Positions 44,920 through 54,229 of a DNA stretch of 64,000 nucleotides are shown in pieces (positions within the stretch are counted from its first letter, which is position 1; each line of letters begins with the position of its first letter). Below the pieces are notes generated by a model. That model saw only the letters and a list, made by a program, of their open reading frames with translations. It made no database searches and was not told the DNA's origin. Both the position numbers and the translations under genes were made by a program. This DNA is from an uncultured Spirochaeta sp. (lineage in GTDB: Bacteria; Spirochaetota; Spirochaetia; DSM-27196; Alkalispirochaetaceae). The stretch lies in assembly GCA_913030605.1 (NCBI GenBank), contig CAJWEZ010000005.1, positions 1-64,000 on the forward strand, given 5' to 3'.

Positions 44920-45090
44920 CCCTCTGCCAAAGTCTCCTGGCTTGCGATCATGCCGATGCCGCCTTCCCAGGCCCGGGATCCGTGGGGATCCGCAGCCCAG
45001 TGGCTGAGTAGCATCGGGTTCGGTCGCTCACAGTGGCGCGTCCGCGGGGGATTCTCACCCCTCTTCCTTTGCAACAGATGGTTTGATGTG
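44920..45090 (-). promoter_or_regulatory. cobalamin (AdoCbl) riboswitch controlling the btu operon
   Basis: Read on the minus strand, the leader contains the conserved landmarks of the cobalamin aptamer in order: GGGGTGAGAATCCCCCGCGG, CGCCACTGTGA, GCCACTGGGC, CTGGGAAGGCGG and the B12-box AAGCCAGGAGAC (near 44930). It lies about 110 bp upstream of btuB on the sense strand. A TTGACA (-35) at 45122-45127 on the minus strand precedes it, with only a weak -10. Known function: adenosylcobalamin binding shuts off transport gene expression. Confidence 0.93.
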
Positions 45091-45129
45091 TGCTGTTCAG
45101 TCTGTGTTCTACCCCGGCGAGTGTCAAGC

Positions 45130-45272
45130 GGTGTATATAGAAGATTGTTGCGCGCTGTGCCTTAAGCCGTGGTCCCAACAGTACTTCGCGCCCGATCGGT
45201 TGGTATTCAGGCGCATCTCGTAGTGGGGCCGTGAGATACGGGCGATTCTGCAACACGCTGCTGTATACTGCC
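45130..45272. repeat. 143-bp dispersed repeat with imperfect terminal inverted repeats (MITE-like), copy 2
   Basis: The left end contains TGTATATAGAAGATTGTTGC (45133-45152) and the right end GCAACACGCTGCTGTATACT (45250-45269), then GCC. An internal hairpin with ATCTC/GAGAT arms (about 45207-45232) sits before the right end, at the position of the hairpin in copy 1. It lies between the btu riboswitch promoter and the SGNH hydrolase gene, and its left end is 3 bp from the TTGACA of the btu leader. Confidence 0.75.
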
Positions 45273-45367
45273 GGCGGGTCGCCATACCCGGAGTCTCGCG
45301 TCGCGACTCCCCGTCCACCGCGCCGCATCTGCTCGCGTCGCCGGGGAAAACCGGCCATACTGGAACG

Positions 45368-46036
45368 ATGCAGCAGAAAACGATCCTGTGTTTCGGTGAC
45401 TCCAACACGTGGGGGTATGTGCCGGGCGCCGACGGCGAGCGGGTCCCGCTGATGGGGCGATGGCCGAGTGTGATGGATGTCGCACTCAACGGCGAGGAGG
45501 TGGGCATGTCCCGCCCGTTCATCGTGGTGGCGGAGGGACTCAACGGGCGAACGACCGTGTTCGATGATCCGTTCAGTCCCGGCCGGTCCGGGGCGGCGGC
45601 GATCTCCATGCTCCTGGAGACCCACGCGCCGGTGGACCTGGTGATCATCATGCTCGGGACCAACGACACCAAGAACGTGTTTCAGGCGGCGGCTGAGCAG
45701 ATCGCTCTTGGGGCGGACCGACTTCTCCAGCTGGTCGCCGCAAGCGACGCGGGTCCCGGGAACGCGGCGCCGCCGGCGCTCCTGGTTGCTCCACCCCCGG
45801 TGGGCGCCCTCGACGCGGCGATGGGGGTGCACTTCGCTCCGGAGGATCGCGCCCGGGCTGTGTCGGCGGGGCTGGCGCAGACGTTTCGCGCCACGGCGTC
45901 GGAATGGGGCGCGGCGTTCTTCGACGCAGGCACGGTCGCCGCCGCCGGCTCCGACGGCATTCACCTGGACGTGTCCGGTCATCGCGCCCTGGGGACGGCG
46001 CTGGCGGAGGTGGTGGCGCTCGAGCTGGGTCGGTAG
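45368..46036 (+). CDS. SGNH/GDSL-family hydrolase
   Basis: 222 aa. Block I is FGDSNTWGY (catalytic Ser), Block III is LGTND, and the C-terminal Block V is DGIHLDVSGH (Asp and His). The Asn of LGTND and Gly after the Ser block complete the SGNH oxyanion set. Members are esterases/lipases or arylesterases of the GDSL type; substrate unknown. No signal peptide, so cytoplasmic. It is 45 bp upstream of an oxidoreductase gene. Confidence 0.92.
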   Translation: MQQKTILCFGDSNTWGYVPGADGERVPLMGRWPSVMDVALNGEEVGMSRPFIVVAEGLNGRTTVFDDPFSPGRSGAAAISMLLETHAPVDLVIIMLGTNDTKNVFQAAAEQIALGADRLLQLVAASDAGPGNAAPPALLVAPPPVGALDAAMGVHFAPEDRARAVSAGLAQTFRATASEWGAAFFDAGTVAAAGSDGIHLDVSGHRALGTALAEVVALELGR

Positions 46037-46080
46037 CCGGGACCCTCGCGTACTCCGGCTGCCTCCGGTACACTGGGGGG

Positions 46081-47067
46081 ATGAATGACACACTCGGTTG
46101 GGGCGTAATCGGTACGGGCGGCATCGCGGCGCTGCAGGTTCAGGACCTGCTCACCGCCGGACTTCGTGTTGCGGCGGTGGGATCACGGTCCCGGGAACGC
46201 GCCGACGCGTTCGCGGAACGGTTCGGGATTCCGGGCCGCCACGGCAGCTACCAGGATCTCGTGGAGGACCCGTCGGTGGACGTGGTCTACGTGGCCACGC
46301 CGCACCCGATGCACGCCGAGAACGCGCTCATGGCGATTGCCGCCGGCAAGCACGTACTCGTGGAAAAATCGTTCACGATCAACGCCGCCGAGGCGCGCAC
46401 GATCGTGGATGCGGCACGAACGGCCGGCGTGTTCGCCATGGAGGCGATGTGGACGCGCTTCCTTCCCAGCATGGTGCGGATCATGGAACTGATCCGGGGT
46501 GGGGCGATCGGTGAGCCGCGGGTGCTTCTGGCGGATCACAACCAGTATATCCCCCATAGCCGCGCGCCGCGCCTGCACGAGCCGGACCTCGGCGGTGGTG
46601 CGATGCTTGACCTCGGGGTCTATCCCGTGTCCTTCGCGAGTCTGGTTTTCGGAACCCCGAAGACGATCACCTCCCGGGGTACGCTCACCGACCTCGGAGT
46701 CGACGAGCTGGCGGCGATGATTCTGGAGTACGAATCCGGCGCCCAGTCGTCGCTCCACACCGGGTTCATGACACCGGGACCGAACGTGGCGTCGGTGATC
46801 GGCAGCGATGGGCGGATCGACATCGATGCGGTGTGGTACACGCAGACGAGCTTCACGCGTTACGATCGAGATGGCCACGAACAGGAACGCTACACGGAGA
46901 CCGTGGAGGGTCGCGGCATGCAGTACCAGGCGCTGGAGGTCGAGCGCTGCGTCCGCGACGGGCGTCTGGAGAGCGCGATCATGCCGCTGGACGAGTCCGT
47001 GTCGATCATGGAAACGATGGACACGGTGCGCGACCAGATCGGCGTGGTGTACCCCTCGGAACGGTAG
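46081..47067 (+). CDS. Gfo/Idh/MocA-family oxidoreductase
   Basis: 328 aa. The Rossmann NAD(P) motif is GVIGTGGIA at the N-terminus; VYVATPHPMHAENALMAIAAGKHVLVEKSFTIN includes the conserved EK(P/S) motif. GGGAMLDLGVYPVSFA contains the catalytic-region Asp and Tyr-type pattern of the C-terminal domain. Substrates in the family are sugars, inositols and related polyols; this one resembles trans-dihydrobenzenediol/dehydrogenase-type members. The ATG at 46081 directly follows GGGGGG. Confidence 0.9.
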   Translation: MNDTLGWGVIGTGGIAALQVQDLLTAGLRVAAVGSRSRERADAFAERFGIPGRHGSYQDLVEDPSVDVVYVATPHPMHAENALMAIAAGKHVLVEKSFTINAAEARTIVDAARTAGVFAMEAMWTRFLPSMVRIMELIRGGAIGEPRVLLADHNQYIPHSRAPRLHEPDLGGGAMLDLGVYPVSFASLVFGTPKTITSRGTLTDLGVDELAAMILEYESGAQSSLHTGFMTPGPNVASVIGSDGRIDIDAVWYTQTSFTRYDRDGHEQERYTETVEGRGMQYQALEVERCVRDGRLESAIMPLDESVSIMETMDTVRDQIGVVYPSER

Positions 47068-47076
47068 GCGCGTCGG

Positions 47077-48423
47077 CTACGTACCCGGGGCGAGCTCGAT
47101 ACGCCGCAGCCAGCGGCCGGTCCGGAGGATGAGAAAACCCGCCGTGGCGGTGAGGATGTTGGAGACGAACATCGCGTACCAGATCCCCGCCGGCCCCAGC
47201 CCGAGGCGCCAGGCGAACAGCATCGCCAGCGGCACGCGGATGCCCCACAGCCGGATGATGCTCAACACCATGACCGGGCGGGTATCGCCGCCACCCTGAA
47301 ACGCGCCGTTGATGACGGTGAAGAGGGTGAACGGGATCACCGACACCGACACGATGCGGAACAGGGTGGCGCCATGGGCGATCACCGCCGGGTCATCGAC
47401 GAAGAAGCGCACCACGGAGTGGCCGAACAGGAACGTCAGCGACATCGCCGGCACGATGAACGCCAGCATCGCCAGCACGCCGATCCGCACCGCCCGCCGG
47501 GCGCCGTCCTCGCGACCGGCGCCGAGCTCCTGTCCCACCAGGGCTGCGGTCGCCCGCGACAGGCCGATCGCCGGCATGTTGAACATCCCGATAATGCGGT
47601 TGCCCACACCGAATGCCGCGATCACCGCGACCCCGAAACCGTTGACCACACCCTGCAGCACCGTGAACCCCAGCGCCGCCACCGCCTGTCCGGTTGCCAG
47701 GGGAATCCCGATCCCCACGAGGGTCCGCCACGCCCGCCGCCGGGGCCGGAGGTCGGCGGCGTGGATCGTGAGGTGTCGGCGCCCGCGGAACAGAATCACC
47801 AGGATCGCCGCCGCCGACACGCCGCGACTCACGAGCGTTGCCGTGGCGGCCCCCGCCACTCCCATTTCCGGAAATGGCCCCACACCGAAGATCAGCAGCG
47901 GGTCGAGGACGCCGTTCAGCGTGACCGTGGCGAGCTGCACCCACAGCGCCGTCACCGAATCGCCGACGCCCTGCATGATTCCCTGGAGCACGAAAAAGAA
48001 AAACATGAACGGCGTCGCCGAGAAGATGATCTGCATATACACGCGAGTCTGCATCTCCGCCGCCGGCGGTACCCGAAGGAGACCGAGGAGCGTGTCGATC
48101 GCCAGGACGCCGACGAGCCCCACTACGATCCCGGTGACCGACACCAGACCCACCGTCTGGGCGGCGTAGAAATCGACCTGTCGACGATTCCCCGCGCCGT
48201 GGGCCTGCGAAACGAGGGTGGTGCCGGCCTGGGAAAACCCCATTCCGAATACGCCGAGGAAGAACACCACGCTGAAGGCGATAGAAGGCGCAGACACCGC
48301 CTCGGCGCTGACGCGACCGAGAAACCAGGCGTCCACCAGGTTGTAGGTGACCTGGAGGAGATTGGTGAGCATGATCGGTACCGCGAGGCGCAGGAGACGG
48401 GGAAACAGCTGGGTGTTGTACAT
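47077..48423 (-). CDS. MATE-family multidrug/sodium efflux transporter
   Basis: 448 aa with about 12 hydrophobic segments. The opening FPRLLRLAVPIMLTNLLQVTYNLVDAWFLGR is the usual MATE N-terminus, repeated in the second half by FNMPAIGLSRATAALVGQELGAG. These antiporters export organic cations or drugs with Na+ or H+. It ends 9 bp from the convergent oxidoreductase gene. Confidence 0.93.
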   Translation of the reverse strand: MYNTQLFPRLLRLAVPIMLTNLLQVTYNLVDAWFLGRVSAEAVSAPSIAFSVVFFLGVFGMGFSQAGTTLVSQAHGAGNRRQVDFYAAQTVGLVSVTGIVVGLVGVLAIDTLLGLLRVPPAAEMQTRVYMQIIFSATPFMFFFFVLQGIMQGVGDSVTALWVQLATVTLNGVLDPLLIFGVGPFPEMGVAGAATATLVSRGVSAAAILVILFRGRRHLTIHAADLRPRRRAWRTLVGIGIPLATGQAVAALGFTVLQGVVNGFGVAVIAAFGVGNRIIGMFNMPAIGLSRATAALVGQELGAGREDGARRAVRIGVLAMLAFIVPAMSLTFLFGHSVVRFFVDDPAVIAHGATLFRIVSVSVIPFTLFTVINGAFQGGGDTRPVMVLSIIRLWGIRVPLAMLFAWRLGLGPAGIWYAMFVSNILTATAGFLILRTGRWLRRIELAPGT

Positions 48424-48483
48424 TGAACCGTCATTTTACGGCGCCGGCGCGTCGATGACCAGCCTCGTCCGGGTGGAGGCGGC

Positions 48484-49491
48484 CTACCGGACCTGAATGC
48501 CGCGCGTGCCCCGCCACCGCGAGAGACTGTAGCGGCGACCGAAGACCAGTTCCGCCCGGGCGCTTCCCTGGGTCGCCTCCAGGTACGGTGTCTGGACGTT
48601 CCGGGCGTCGGCGCTGACCAACAGCGCCAGATACCAGCGCCGGGCGTTGTACCCTGCGCTCATACGGAGCGACAGTTGGGGCACCATCGCCCAGCGGTCG
48701 CCGGAGTCACCGCCGACGTGGTAGCCGGTATGTTGCAGTCCCAGACCCATGGCCACCATGGGAGAAACAAAGAATGAGGCGCGGGTGGCGGTGGCGGCGC
48801 CGCCGATCCCGGCGAGAACGGAGTGGCTCTGAAGCTCCATCGGCCGCGACCACACGGTGTCGTCGAGGGCCGGGACCGTTCCCCCGGGGCCGGAGGGGGC
48901 GTCGAGGCGGATGCGGCTCGCGGCGGCCATCCACACCAGTCCCGCTCGGGAGCGGCGCGGAATCGCATCGAGCTTGTACGCTGTGGCCAGGTCGATGCGC
49001 GGGTTCCGGCTCCACATGAGCGTGGTTCCTATCGTCTGCAGGGAGAGGTCCGGCACGCGTACCGACGTGACGGGGACGGTGAGTTCGTCGCTGTTTGCGA
49101 GGTACATGCCCTGGTGGTTCTGGTAGGTCACGTCCACCGCCCAGCGGGCGCCGTAGAGTTGGACCTGGAGGTTGGTGAACTCCGTCTCGCCACGTGTTTC
49201 CACCGCGTCCAGAGAATCGGGCATGGTGAGTCGCAGTCCCACACCAACCGAGCGCCACGACCCGGCGAGAACGGCGTACAGCGGCGTGTTGGGACTCATG
49301 CGCAGCTGATCGGTGCCGATCGGCGCGTCGTCCACGGGAAAATCGATGTTCTGAAACCCCGACCCCAGGCCGATGCGCAGACCCAGCGGGGGAACCAGGG
49401 TGCCGGACTGCTGTGCGGGTACCGTGGCGGCGATCCCCAGGATCACCGCCAGTACGAGAACTCCTCTGACCACGCTGGCAGTATACGGCAT
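48484..49491 (-). CDS. putative outer-membrane beta-barrel protein, DUF4421-like
   Basis: 335 aa from the ATG at 49491 (signal peptide to about residue 28, ending VPAQ). The rest alternates short beta strands with Gly/Ser/Thr turns and includes YQNHQGMYLAN, which resembles the conserved YxNxxGFY motif of DUF4421 proteins. It is probably an outer-membrane protein; function unknown. Genes nearby do not suggest a role. Confidence 0.6.
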   Translation of the reverse strand: MPYTASVVRGVLVLAVILGIAATVPAQQSGTLVPPLGLRIGLGSGFQNIDFPVDDAPIGTDQLRMSPNTPLYAVLAGSWRSVGVGLRLTMPDSLDAVETRGETEFTNLQVQLYGARWAVDVTYQNHQGMYLANSDELTVPVTSVRVPDLSLQTIGTTLMWSRNPRIDLATAYKLDAIPRRSRAGLVWMAAASRIRLDAPSGPGGTVPALDDTVWSRPMELQSHSVLAGIGGAATATRASFFVSPMVAMGLGLQHTGYHVGGDSGDRWAMVPQLSLRMSAGYNARRWYLALLVSADARNVQTPYLEATQGSARAELVFGRRYSLSRWRGTRGIQVR

Positions 49492-49554
49492 GGGACGCCG
49501 AATCCCCCGCCTGAAGAACACCGTATGCGACGGATGCGCTATCCGACGGATGCG

Positions 49555-50373
49555 CTACGCGACGAACACGGGAATCCCCGTGGCGGCCACCTCGCGACGA
49601 ACCGTCTCCATCTCCCCATCCTCCGGGGGGCGCGTCCCGTCGAGCCGGTAGCGTGCGCCGATCGCCTCCCACTTGTGGCGGCCGTGCTCGTGGTACGGCA
49701 GCAGCTCCACGCGCTCCACGACACCGGCGATCTCTCGCAGAAACGTCGCGAGTCGCCGGGCGTGGTCGCGATCGGCGTTCCAGCCCGGAATCACCACGTG
49801 GCGGATCCACGCCCGCGTTCCGGTCGCGGCGAGGGAGCGCGCGAACTCCAGGACCCGGGTGTTCGGCACACCGGTCAACTCCCGGTGACGCTCGGAGTCC
49901 ATGTGCTTGAGGTCCAGGAGCACCAGGTCCGTCGCGCGGATCAGATCCGCAACCGGGCGTCCCACGGCGATCGCTCCGGAGGTGTCCAGCGCGGTATGGA
50001 TGCCCTCGGTCCTCAACGCCCGGAACAGCGCCGCCACGAAGGGTGCCTGAAGGATCGGGTCGCCGCCGGAGGCGGTGACGCCACCCCCGGAGGAGTCCAT
50101 ATACACGCGGTAACGCAGTACCTCGGCAACCAGTTCGTCGACGGTGACCGCGCGGCCCGCCCGGGGGTCCCACGTGTCGCGGTTCTGGCAGAACGCGCAG
50201 CGGAGATGGCAGCCCTGAAAAAACAGAACCTGCCGGATGCCGGGACCGTCCAGTGTACCAAAGCTTTCCACCGAATGGAGGCGGCCGGTGAGGGGGCGTG
50301 ACCCGACCGACGGGGCCGCGCGGCGGTCGGCCGCCCGGACTCCTCCGTCGGCGCGGGCGTCATAGCGGACCAT
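49555..50373 (-). CDS. pflA: pyruvate formate-lyase activating enzyme
   Basis: 272 aa radical-SAM enzyme. CHLRCAFC (Cys55, Cys59, Cys62) coordinates the 4Fe-4S cluster, and it lies in FFQGC, typical of PFL activases. VTASGGDP and later LLDLKHM segments are family features. It abstracts hydrogen from PflB Gly748 to make the glycyl radical. An N-terminal extension of about 30 Ala/Arg/Gly-rich residues precedes the conserved domain; a downstream start is possible. It starts 3 bp after pflB. Confidence 0.94.
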   Translation of the reverse strand: MVRYDARADGGVRAADRRAAPSVGSRPLTGRLHSVESFGTLDGPGIRQVLFFQGCHLRCAFCQNRDTWDPRAGRAVTVDELVAEVLRYRVYMDSSGGGVTASGGDPILQAPFVAALFRALRTEGIHTALDTSGAIAVGRPVADLIRATDLVLLDLKHMDSERHRELTGVPNTRVLEFARSLAATGTRAWIRHVVIPGWNADRDHARRLATFLREIAGVVERVELLPYHEHGRHKWEAIGARYRLDGTRPPEDGEMETVRREVAATGIPVFVA

Positions 50374-50376
50374 GGT

Positions 50377-52698
50377 TCACACCGCCTCGTGGAACGTCCG
50401 GTTGATGACGTCCAGCTGCTGCTCCCGCGTCAGCTTGACGAAGTTTACTGCGTACCCCGACACGCGGATCGTGAGCTGCGGGTAATGCTCCGGGTGCTCC
50501 ATGGCGTCCAGGAGTACATCGCGTCCCAGCACGTTTACGTTGATGTGGTGGCCGTTCTGGGCGAAGTACCCGTCCAGGAGCGCCGTGAGGTTCGTGATCC
50601 GGTCGGCGGTTTCGCGTCCCAGCGTTCGCGGTTCCACCGAAAAGGTGTAGCTGATGCCGTCCTGGGCGAAGCGGTACGGCAGCCCCGCCACCGACGCAGC
50701 CGAAGCGAGGGCTCCGCGGGCGTCTCGACCGTGCATCGGATTTGCTCCCGGGGCGAAGGGTTCGCCCTTGGCGCGGCCGTCGGGCGTGTTCCCGGTTTTC
50801 TTGCCGTACACCACGTTGGAGGTGATCGTGAGGATCGACTGGGTGGGACGGGCGTTCCGGTAGGTCGGCTGCACCTCGAGTTTGTTCATGAAACGCCGCA
50901 CCAGATCCCGGGCGATCGCGTCCACGCGGTCGTCGGCGTTTCCGAAGGCGGGGTAGTCACCGGCGATCTCGAAATCCACGGCGATCCCCTGTTCGTTGCG
51001 GATCGGGCGGACCTGGGCGTAGCGGATCGCGGCGAGGGAGTCGGCGCACACGGAGAGTCCCGCGATGCCGCAGGCCATCGTTCGCACCACGTCGCGGTCG
51101 TGGAGTGCCATCTGCAGGCGCTCGTAGGAGTACCGGTCGTGGGAGTAGTGGATCACGTTGAGGGTGCGGACGTAGAGTTCCGCCACCCAGTCCATCATCG
51201 TGTCGAAGCGATCCATGACGGTGTCGTAGTCCAGCGTTCCCTCCGCGGTGTCCGGCGGGAGGGCGAGCTCCGGCCCCACCTGGGCGCCGCTCACCTCGTC
51301 GCGGCCACCGTTGATTGCGTACAGCAGCGTCTTGGCCAGGTTGCACCGGGCGCCGAAGAACTGCATCTGCTTGCCGATCGGCATCGCCGACACGCAGCAG
51401 GCGATGCCGTAGTCGTCGCCCCAGTACTCCCGCATGAGGTCGTCGTTCTCGTACTGGATGCTGGAGGTTTCGGCGGAGACGCGGGCGCAGTACTCCTTGA
51501 ACGGGCGCGGCAGGTCGCGGGCCCACAGGACGGTGAGGTTGGGTTCCGGCGCCGGTCCCAGGTTGGACAAGGTGTGCAGAAAGCGAAAGCTCGTTCTCGT
51601 CACCAGGGGGCGTCCGTCGATCCCCATGCCGCCGATCACCTCGGTGACCCAGGTGGGGTCGCCCGAGAACAGCTCGTTGTACTCCGGGGTCCGCAGGAAG
51701 CGTACCAGCCGCAGCTTCATCACGAGGTGGTCGATCAGCTCCTGCGCCTGCGCCTCCGTGAGGGTGCCCTCGGCGATGTCGCGGTCGATGTACACATCCA
51801 GGAACGTGCTGATACGGCCGAGGCTCATGGCGGCGCCGTTCTGTTCCTTGATCGCCGCCAGGTAGGCCAGGTAGGTCCACTGCACCGCCTCGCGGGCGTC
51901 GGTGGCGGGACGACGAAGGTCGAACCCGTACAGGTCGCCGAGTTCGATCAGTTCGGTCAGCGCGGTGAGCTGTTCGGCGATCTCTTCCCGGAGTCGAATC
52001 TGCTCCTCCACCCCGACGCCGCCGGCTCCGTGATCCAGACTGCGCTGCTGCGTGCGTTTGTCGGCAATGAGGCGGTCAACGCCGTAGAGTGCGACGCGGC
52101 GATAGTCGCCGATGATGCGGCCGCGGCCGTACGCGTCCGGAAGGCCGGTAATGACGCCGGATTTGCGGGCCGCCTTCATGTCGGGGGTGTAGGCGCTGAA
52201 CACCCCGTCGTTGTGGGTCTTTCGATACCGGGTGAAGATCTCCACCGTCTCCTGCGGCAGTTCGTACCCGTAGGCGCGACAGGCACCCTGAACCATGCGG
52301 ATTCCGCCAAAGGGCATGATCGCGCGCTTGAGCGGTGCGTCGGTCTGCAGTCCCACGACGCGTTCCAGCGCACCGTCCGGGGACAGGTAACCGGGACCGT
52401 GGGCGGTGATCGTCGAAATCGTGTCCACGTCCACGTCGAGGGTGCCGCCGGATGAACGCTCACGTTCCAGGAGGTCGCGACAGGCGTCCCAGAGTGCCAG
52501 CGTGTCGTCGGTCGGTGCGGCGAGGAACGCCGCATCGCCGGTGTAGGGGCGGTAGGTCCGTTGGATGAAGTCACGGACGTCGATCTCCTCCTGCCAGGTT
52601 CCGGGCGCGAAGCCGCGCCAGGGGTCGGGTGCGAGAGCCGTGGTGGTCGAAGTGGTGGTGGTGCCGGCCTGGAGCTCGGACGTATATGTGTTGGACAT
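50377..52698 (-). CDS. pflB: pyruvate formate-lyase
   Basis: 773 aa, standard length. It converts pyruvate and CoA to acetyl-CoA and formate under anaerobic conditions. The paired active-site Cys are in [10 protein letters not shown] (about residues 435-436) and the glycyl radical site is Gly748 in RVSGYAVNF. The long N-terminus starts with a Thr-rich stretch. Together with pflA this marks mixed-acid fermentation and an anaerobic or facultative lifestyle. A TTGACA promoter lies about 100 bp upstream. Confidence 0.97.
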   Translation of the reverse strand: MSNTYTSELQAGTTTTSTTTALAPDPWRGFAPGTWQEEIDVRDFIQRTYRPYTGDAAFLAAPTDDTLALWDACRDLLERERSSGGTLDVDVDTISTITAHGPGYLSPDGALERVVGLQTDAPLKRAIMPFGGIRMVQGACRAYGYELPQETVEIFTRYRKTHNDGVFSAYTPDMKAARKSGVITGLPDAYGRGRIIGDYRRVALYGVDRLIADKRTQQRSLDHGAGGVGVEEQIRLREEIAEQLTALTELIELGDLYGFDLRRPATDAREAVQWTYLAYLAAIKEQNGAAMSLGRISTFLDVYIDRDIAEGTLTEAQAQELIDHLVMKLRLVRFLRTPEYNELFSGDPTWVTEVIGGMGIDGRPLVTRTSFRFLHTLSNLGPAPEPNLTVLWARDLPRPFKEYCARVSAETSSIQYENDDLMREYWGDDYGIACCVSAMPIGKQMQFFGARCNLAKTLLYAINGGRDEVSGAQVGPELALPPDTAEGTLDYDTVMDRFDTMMDWVAELYVRTLNVIHYSHDRYSYERLQMALHDRDVVRTMACGIAGLSVCADSLAAIRYAQVRPIRNEQGIAVDFEIAGDYPAFGNADDRVDAIARDLVRRFMNKLEVQPTYRNARPTQSILTITSNVVYGKKTGNTPDGRAKGEPFAPGANPMHGRDARGALASAASVAGLPYRFAQDGISYTFSVEPRTLGRETADRITNLTALLDGYFAQNGHHINVNVLGRDVLLDAMEHPEHYPQLTIRVSGYAVNFVKLTREQQLDVINRTFHEAV

Positions 52699-52776
52699 GA
52701 GATTCCTCGGATGTCAGGGATGTTCGGGACGGAGTCCCCGGGGATGCCCCCGAAGGGGCCCACCCCGTGACCCAGA

Positions 52777-52805
52777 CTCTAATTGACTCCGAGTTATCGT
52801 GTCAA
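52777..52805 (-). promoter_or_regulatory. pflB promoter
   Basis: Minus-strand TTGACA (52800-52805), 17 bp, TTAGAG (52777-52782). The 79-nt leader contains a GC hairpin (GGGCCCC/GGGGCAT-like, about 52746-52762) and a GAGGAA ribosome-binding site 6 nt before the ATG. Confidence 0.5.
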
Positions 52806-52847
52806 CAATATCGATATAAATTTACAGAAAAATTCGGAGGATTTCGC

Positions 52848-53450
52848 TCAGCTACGGGTCCGGATGATCTCACGCCCCTGTTCCGCCGATTCGCGGATCC
52901 AGTCGGGGAGTTCCGGCTGCTCGAGGATCCGGTCCACGAGGGGAGCAGCGTCCACGTAGCGACCGTCGTTGATGTACTGCGCCGACAGCGCGTGGAGCGT
53001 GAGCAGGTCGTCGGGGCTTTCCTCGATCGCTTCTTCCAGCAGGAAGCGCGCCTCCCGCTGACGCCGTTCCATCACCAGCGCCATGGCGATGTTGCGCATG
53101 ATCGAGCCACGCTGCGCACGGGCGTCGCGGTCGGATGACCGCTCCAGCGCCCGCAGGCCCCGATGAAACCACGACCGTGCCGTGTCGATATCGCCCCGCC
53201 GCAGCCACGCCACGCCCAGGGCCTCGCAGGTTGCGCCGGACTCATCGTCGAGAATCACCGCCCGCATGAGCGCCGCAATCGCCGAGGTCTGGTGTCCCGC
53301 CTCGGTGTAGCACTGTCCCAGGAGGGACCACGCCCGGGCATCGGAGGGGTCGCTGGCAACGGCTCCCGAGAGAAGGGCGATCGCCGGGGCGAAGTGCCGG
53401 CGGGCGATCATCGATTCAGCTGTCTCGTACGGTACGAACTCAGAACTCAT
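52848..53450 (-). CDS. tetratricopeptide-repeat protein
   Basis: 200 aa, composed of about five TPR-like helix pairs: APAIALLSGAVASDPSDARAWSLLGQCYTEAG, SAIAALMRAVILDDE, TARSWFHRGLRALE and ARFLLEEAIEESPDDLLTLHALS. No signal peptide, so cytosolic. TPRs mediate protein contacts; partners are not evident. It lies upstream of pflB on the same strand, 149 bp away. Confidence 0.8.
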   Translation of the reverse strand: MSSEFVPYETAESMIARRHFAPAIALLSGAVASDPSDARAWSLLGQCYTEAGHQTSAIAALMRAVILDDESGATCEALGVAWLRRGDIDTARSWFHRGLRALERSSDRDARAQRGSIMRNIAMALVMERRQREARFLLEEAIEESPDDLLTLHALSAQYINDGRYVDAAPLVDRILEQPELPDWIRESAEQGREIIRTRS

Positions 53451-53568
53451 TCCGGCTCCTGCAAAAGTTTGTCTCGACTAACATCCGCAATATACCCCCG
53501 CCGGCTCCCAACCGGCAAGCCCGCCGTCATGGCGACGGCTTCACGGCTTTCAATCTGATCGATTTAGT

Positions 53569-53617
53569 TAAGAATGATTCCGAATTACTTGCCGATCGGG
53601 AGATTTCTTCGTATGTT
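53569..53617 (+). promoter_or_regulatory. dps promoter with possible PerR/Fur-like box
   Basis: TTGCCG (53589-53594), 17 bp, TATGTT (53612-53617) form a plausible promoter. Upstream, TAAGAATGATTCCGA (53569-53583) loosely fits the 7-1-7 palindrome recognised by Fur-family regulators; with two or three mismatches per half, it is only a candidate. Confidence 0.35.
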
Positions 53618-53651
53618 CAAAGAGAACGATACGGAAAGGAGTTCACACCCT

Positions 53652-54122
53652 ATGACGACAAACGTTGACCTCGATAAAGCCGCTACCGAGGCGGTTACCA
53701 AGAAACTGAACAGCCTGCTCGCCGATTTTCACATCATCTACGGCCATCTGCACGCCCTGCACTGGAACCTCGAGGGACGGCAGTTTTTCACCGTCCACCG
53801 GGAACTGGAAACGATGTATCAGGGCATCGCAGGTCGTATCGACGACATGGCGGAACGCATTCTCTCCCTCGGAAACCGACCGGCTACCACGTTCAAGGAG
53901 TACCTCGAAACGAGTTCTCTGGAGGAACTGCCGAGCCGCAAGTACGACGCCGGCGAGGCGGCAACGCTGGTGCTCTCCGACCTGGACCACCAGATCGCCG
54001 CGGTGCGAGATCTGATCGCGACCGCCGGTGAGCACGACGATGAGGGAACCGCCGATTTCGGCGTCGAGATGCTGCGCGAGTTCGAGAAGCAGCGCTGGTT
54101 CTGGAGCGCCTTCAGCGGCTGA
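53652..54122 (+). CDS. dps: Dps-family ferritin-like DNA-protection protein
   Basis: 156 aa. The family motif is ALHWNLEGRQFFTVHRELETMY followed by the ferroxidase residues in IDDMAERILSLG; C-terminal WFWSAF is also typical. Dps dodecamers oxidise and store iron with H2O2 and protect DNA. An in-frame ATG at 53574 would add 26 residues, but AAGGAG at 53636-53641 supports 53652. A strong hairpin terminator follows. Confidence 0.93.
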   Translation: MTTNVDLDKAATEAVTKKLNSLLADFHIIYGHLHALHWNLEGRQFFTVHRELETMYQGIAGRIDDMAERILSLGNRPATTFKEYLETSSLEELPSRKYDAGEAATLVLSDLDHQIAAVRDLIATAGEHDDEGTADFGVEMLREFEKQRWFWSAFSG

Positions 54123-54162
54123 CGCCTTCTGTCGACACACGCACACGTTTCGCAGAGTTCAT

Positions 54163-54191
54163 CGGGCCCGATCGTCGATCGGGCCCGCTTT
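54163..54191 (+). terminator. intrinsic terminator after dps
   Basis: A perfect 11-bp stem CGGGCCCGATC/GATCGGGCCCG around GTC (54163-54187) is followed by CTTTCT. Its symmetry would also allow it to act in the opposite direction or as an operator. Confidence 0.75.
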
Positions 54192-54229
54192 CTGGCCCCA
54201 CCTCAACGCATCTGATATACTCCCGGCCT

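Noticed and set aside
42748-45165. Long plus-strand frame of 805 codons across btuB and the riboswitch
   Set aside because: Opposite to a highly specific TonB receptor gene and riboswitch; Arg/Gly/Val-rich shadow without domains.
50389-52455. Long plus-strand open frame antisense to pflB (688 codons)
   Set aside because: It is an artefact of high-GC third-position bias opposite a clear pflB gene; it has no recognisable motif and no ribosome-binding site.
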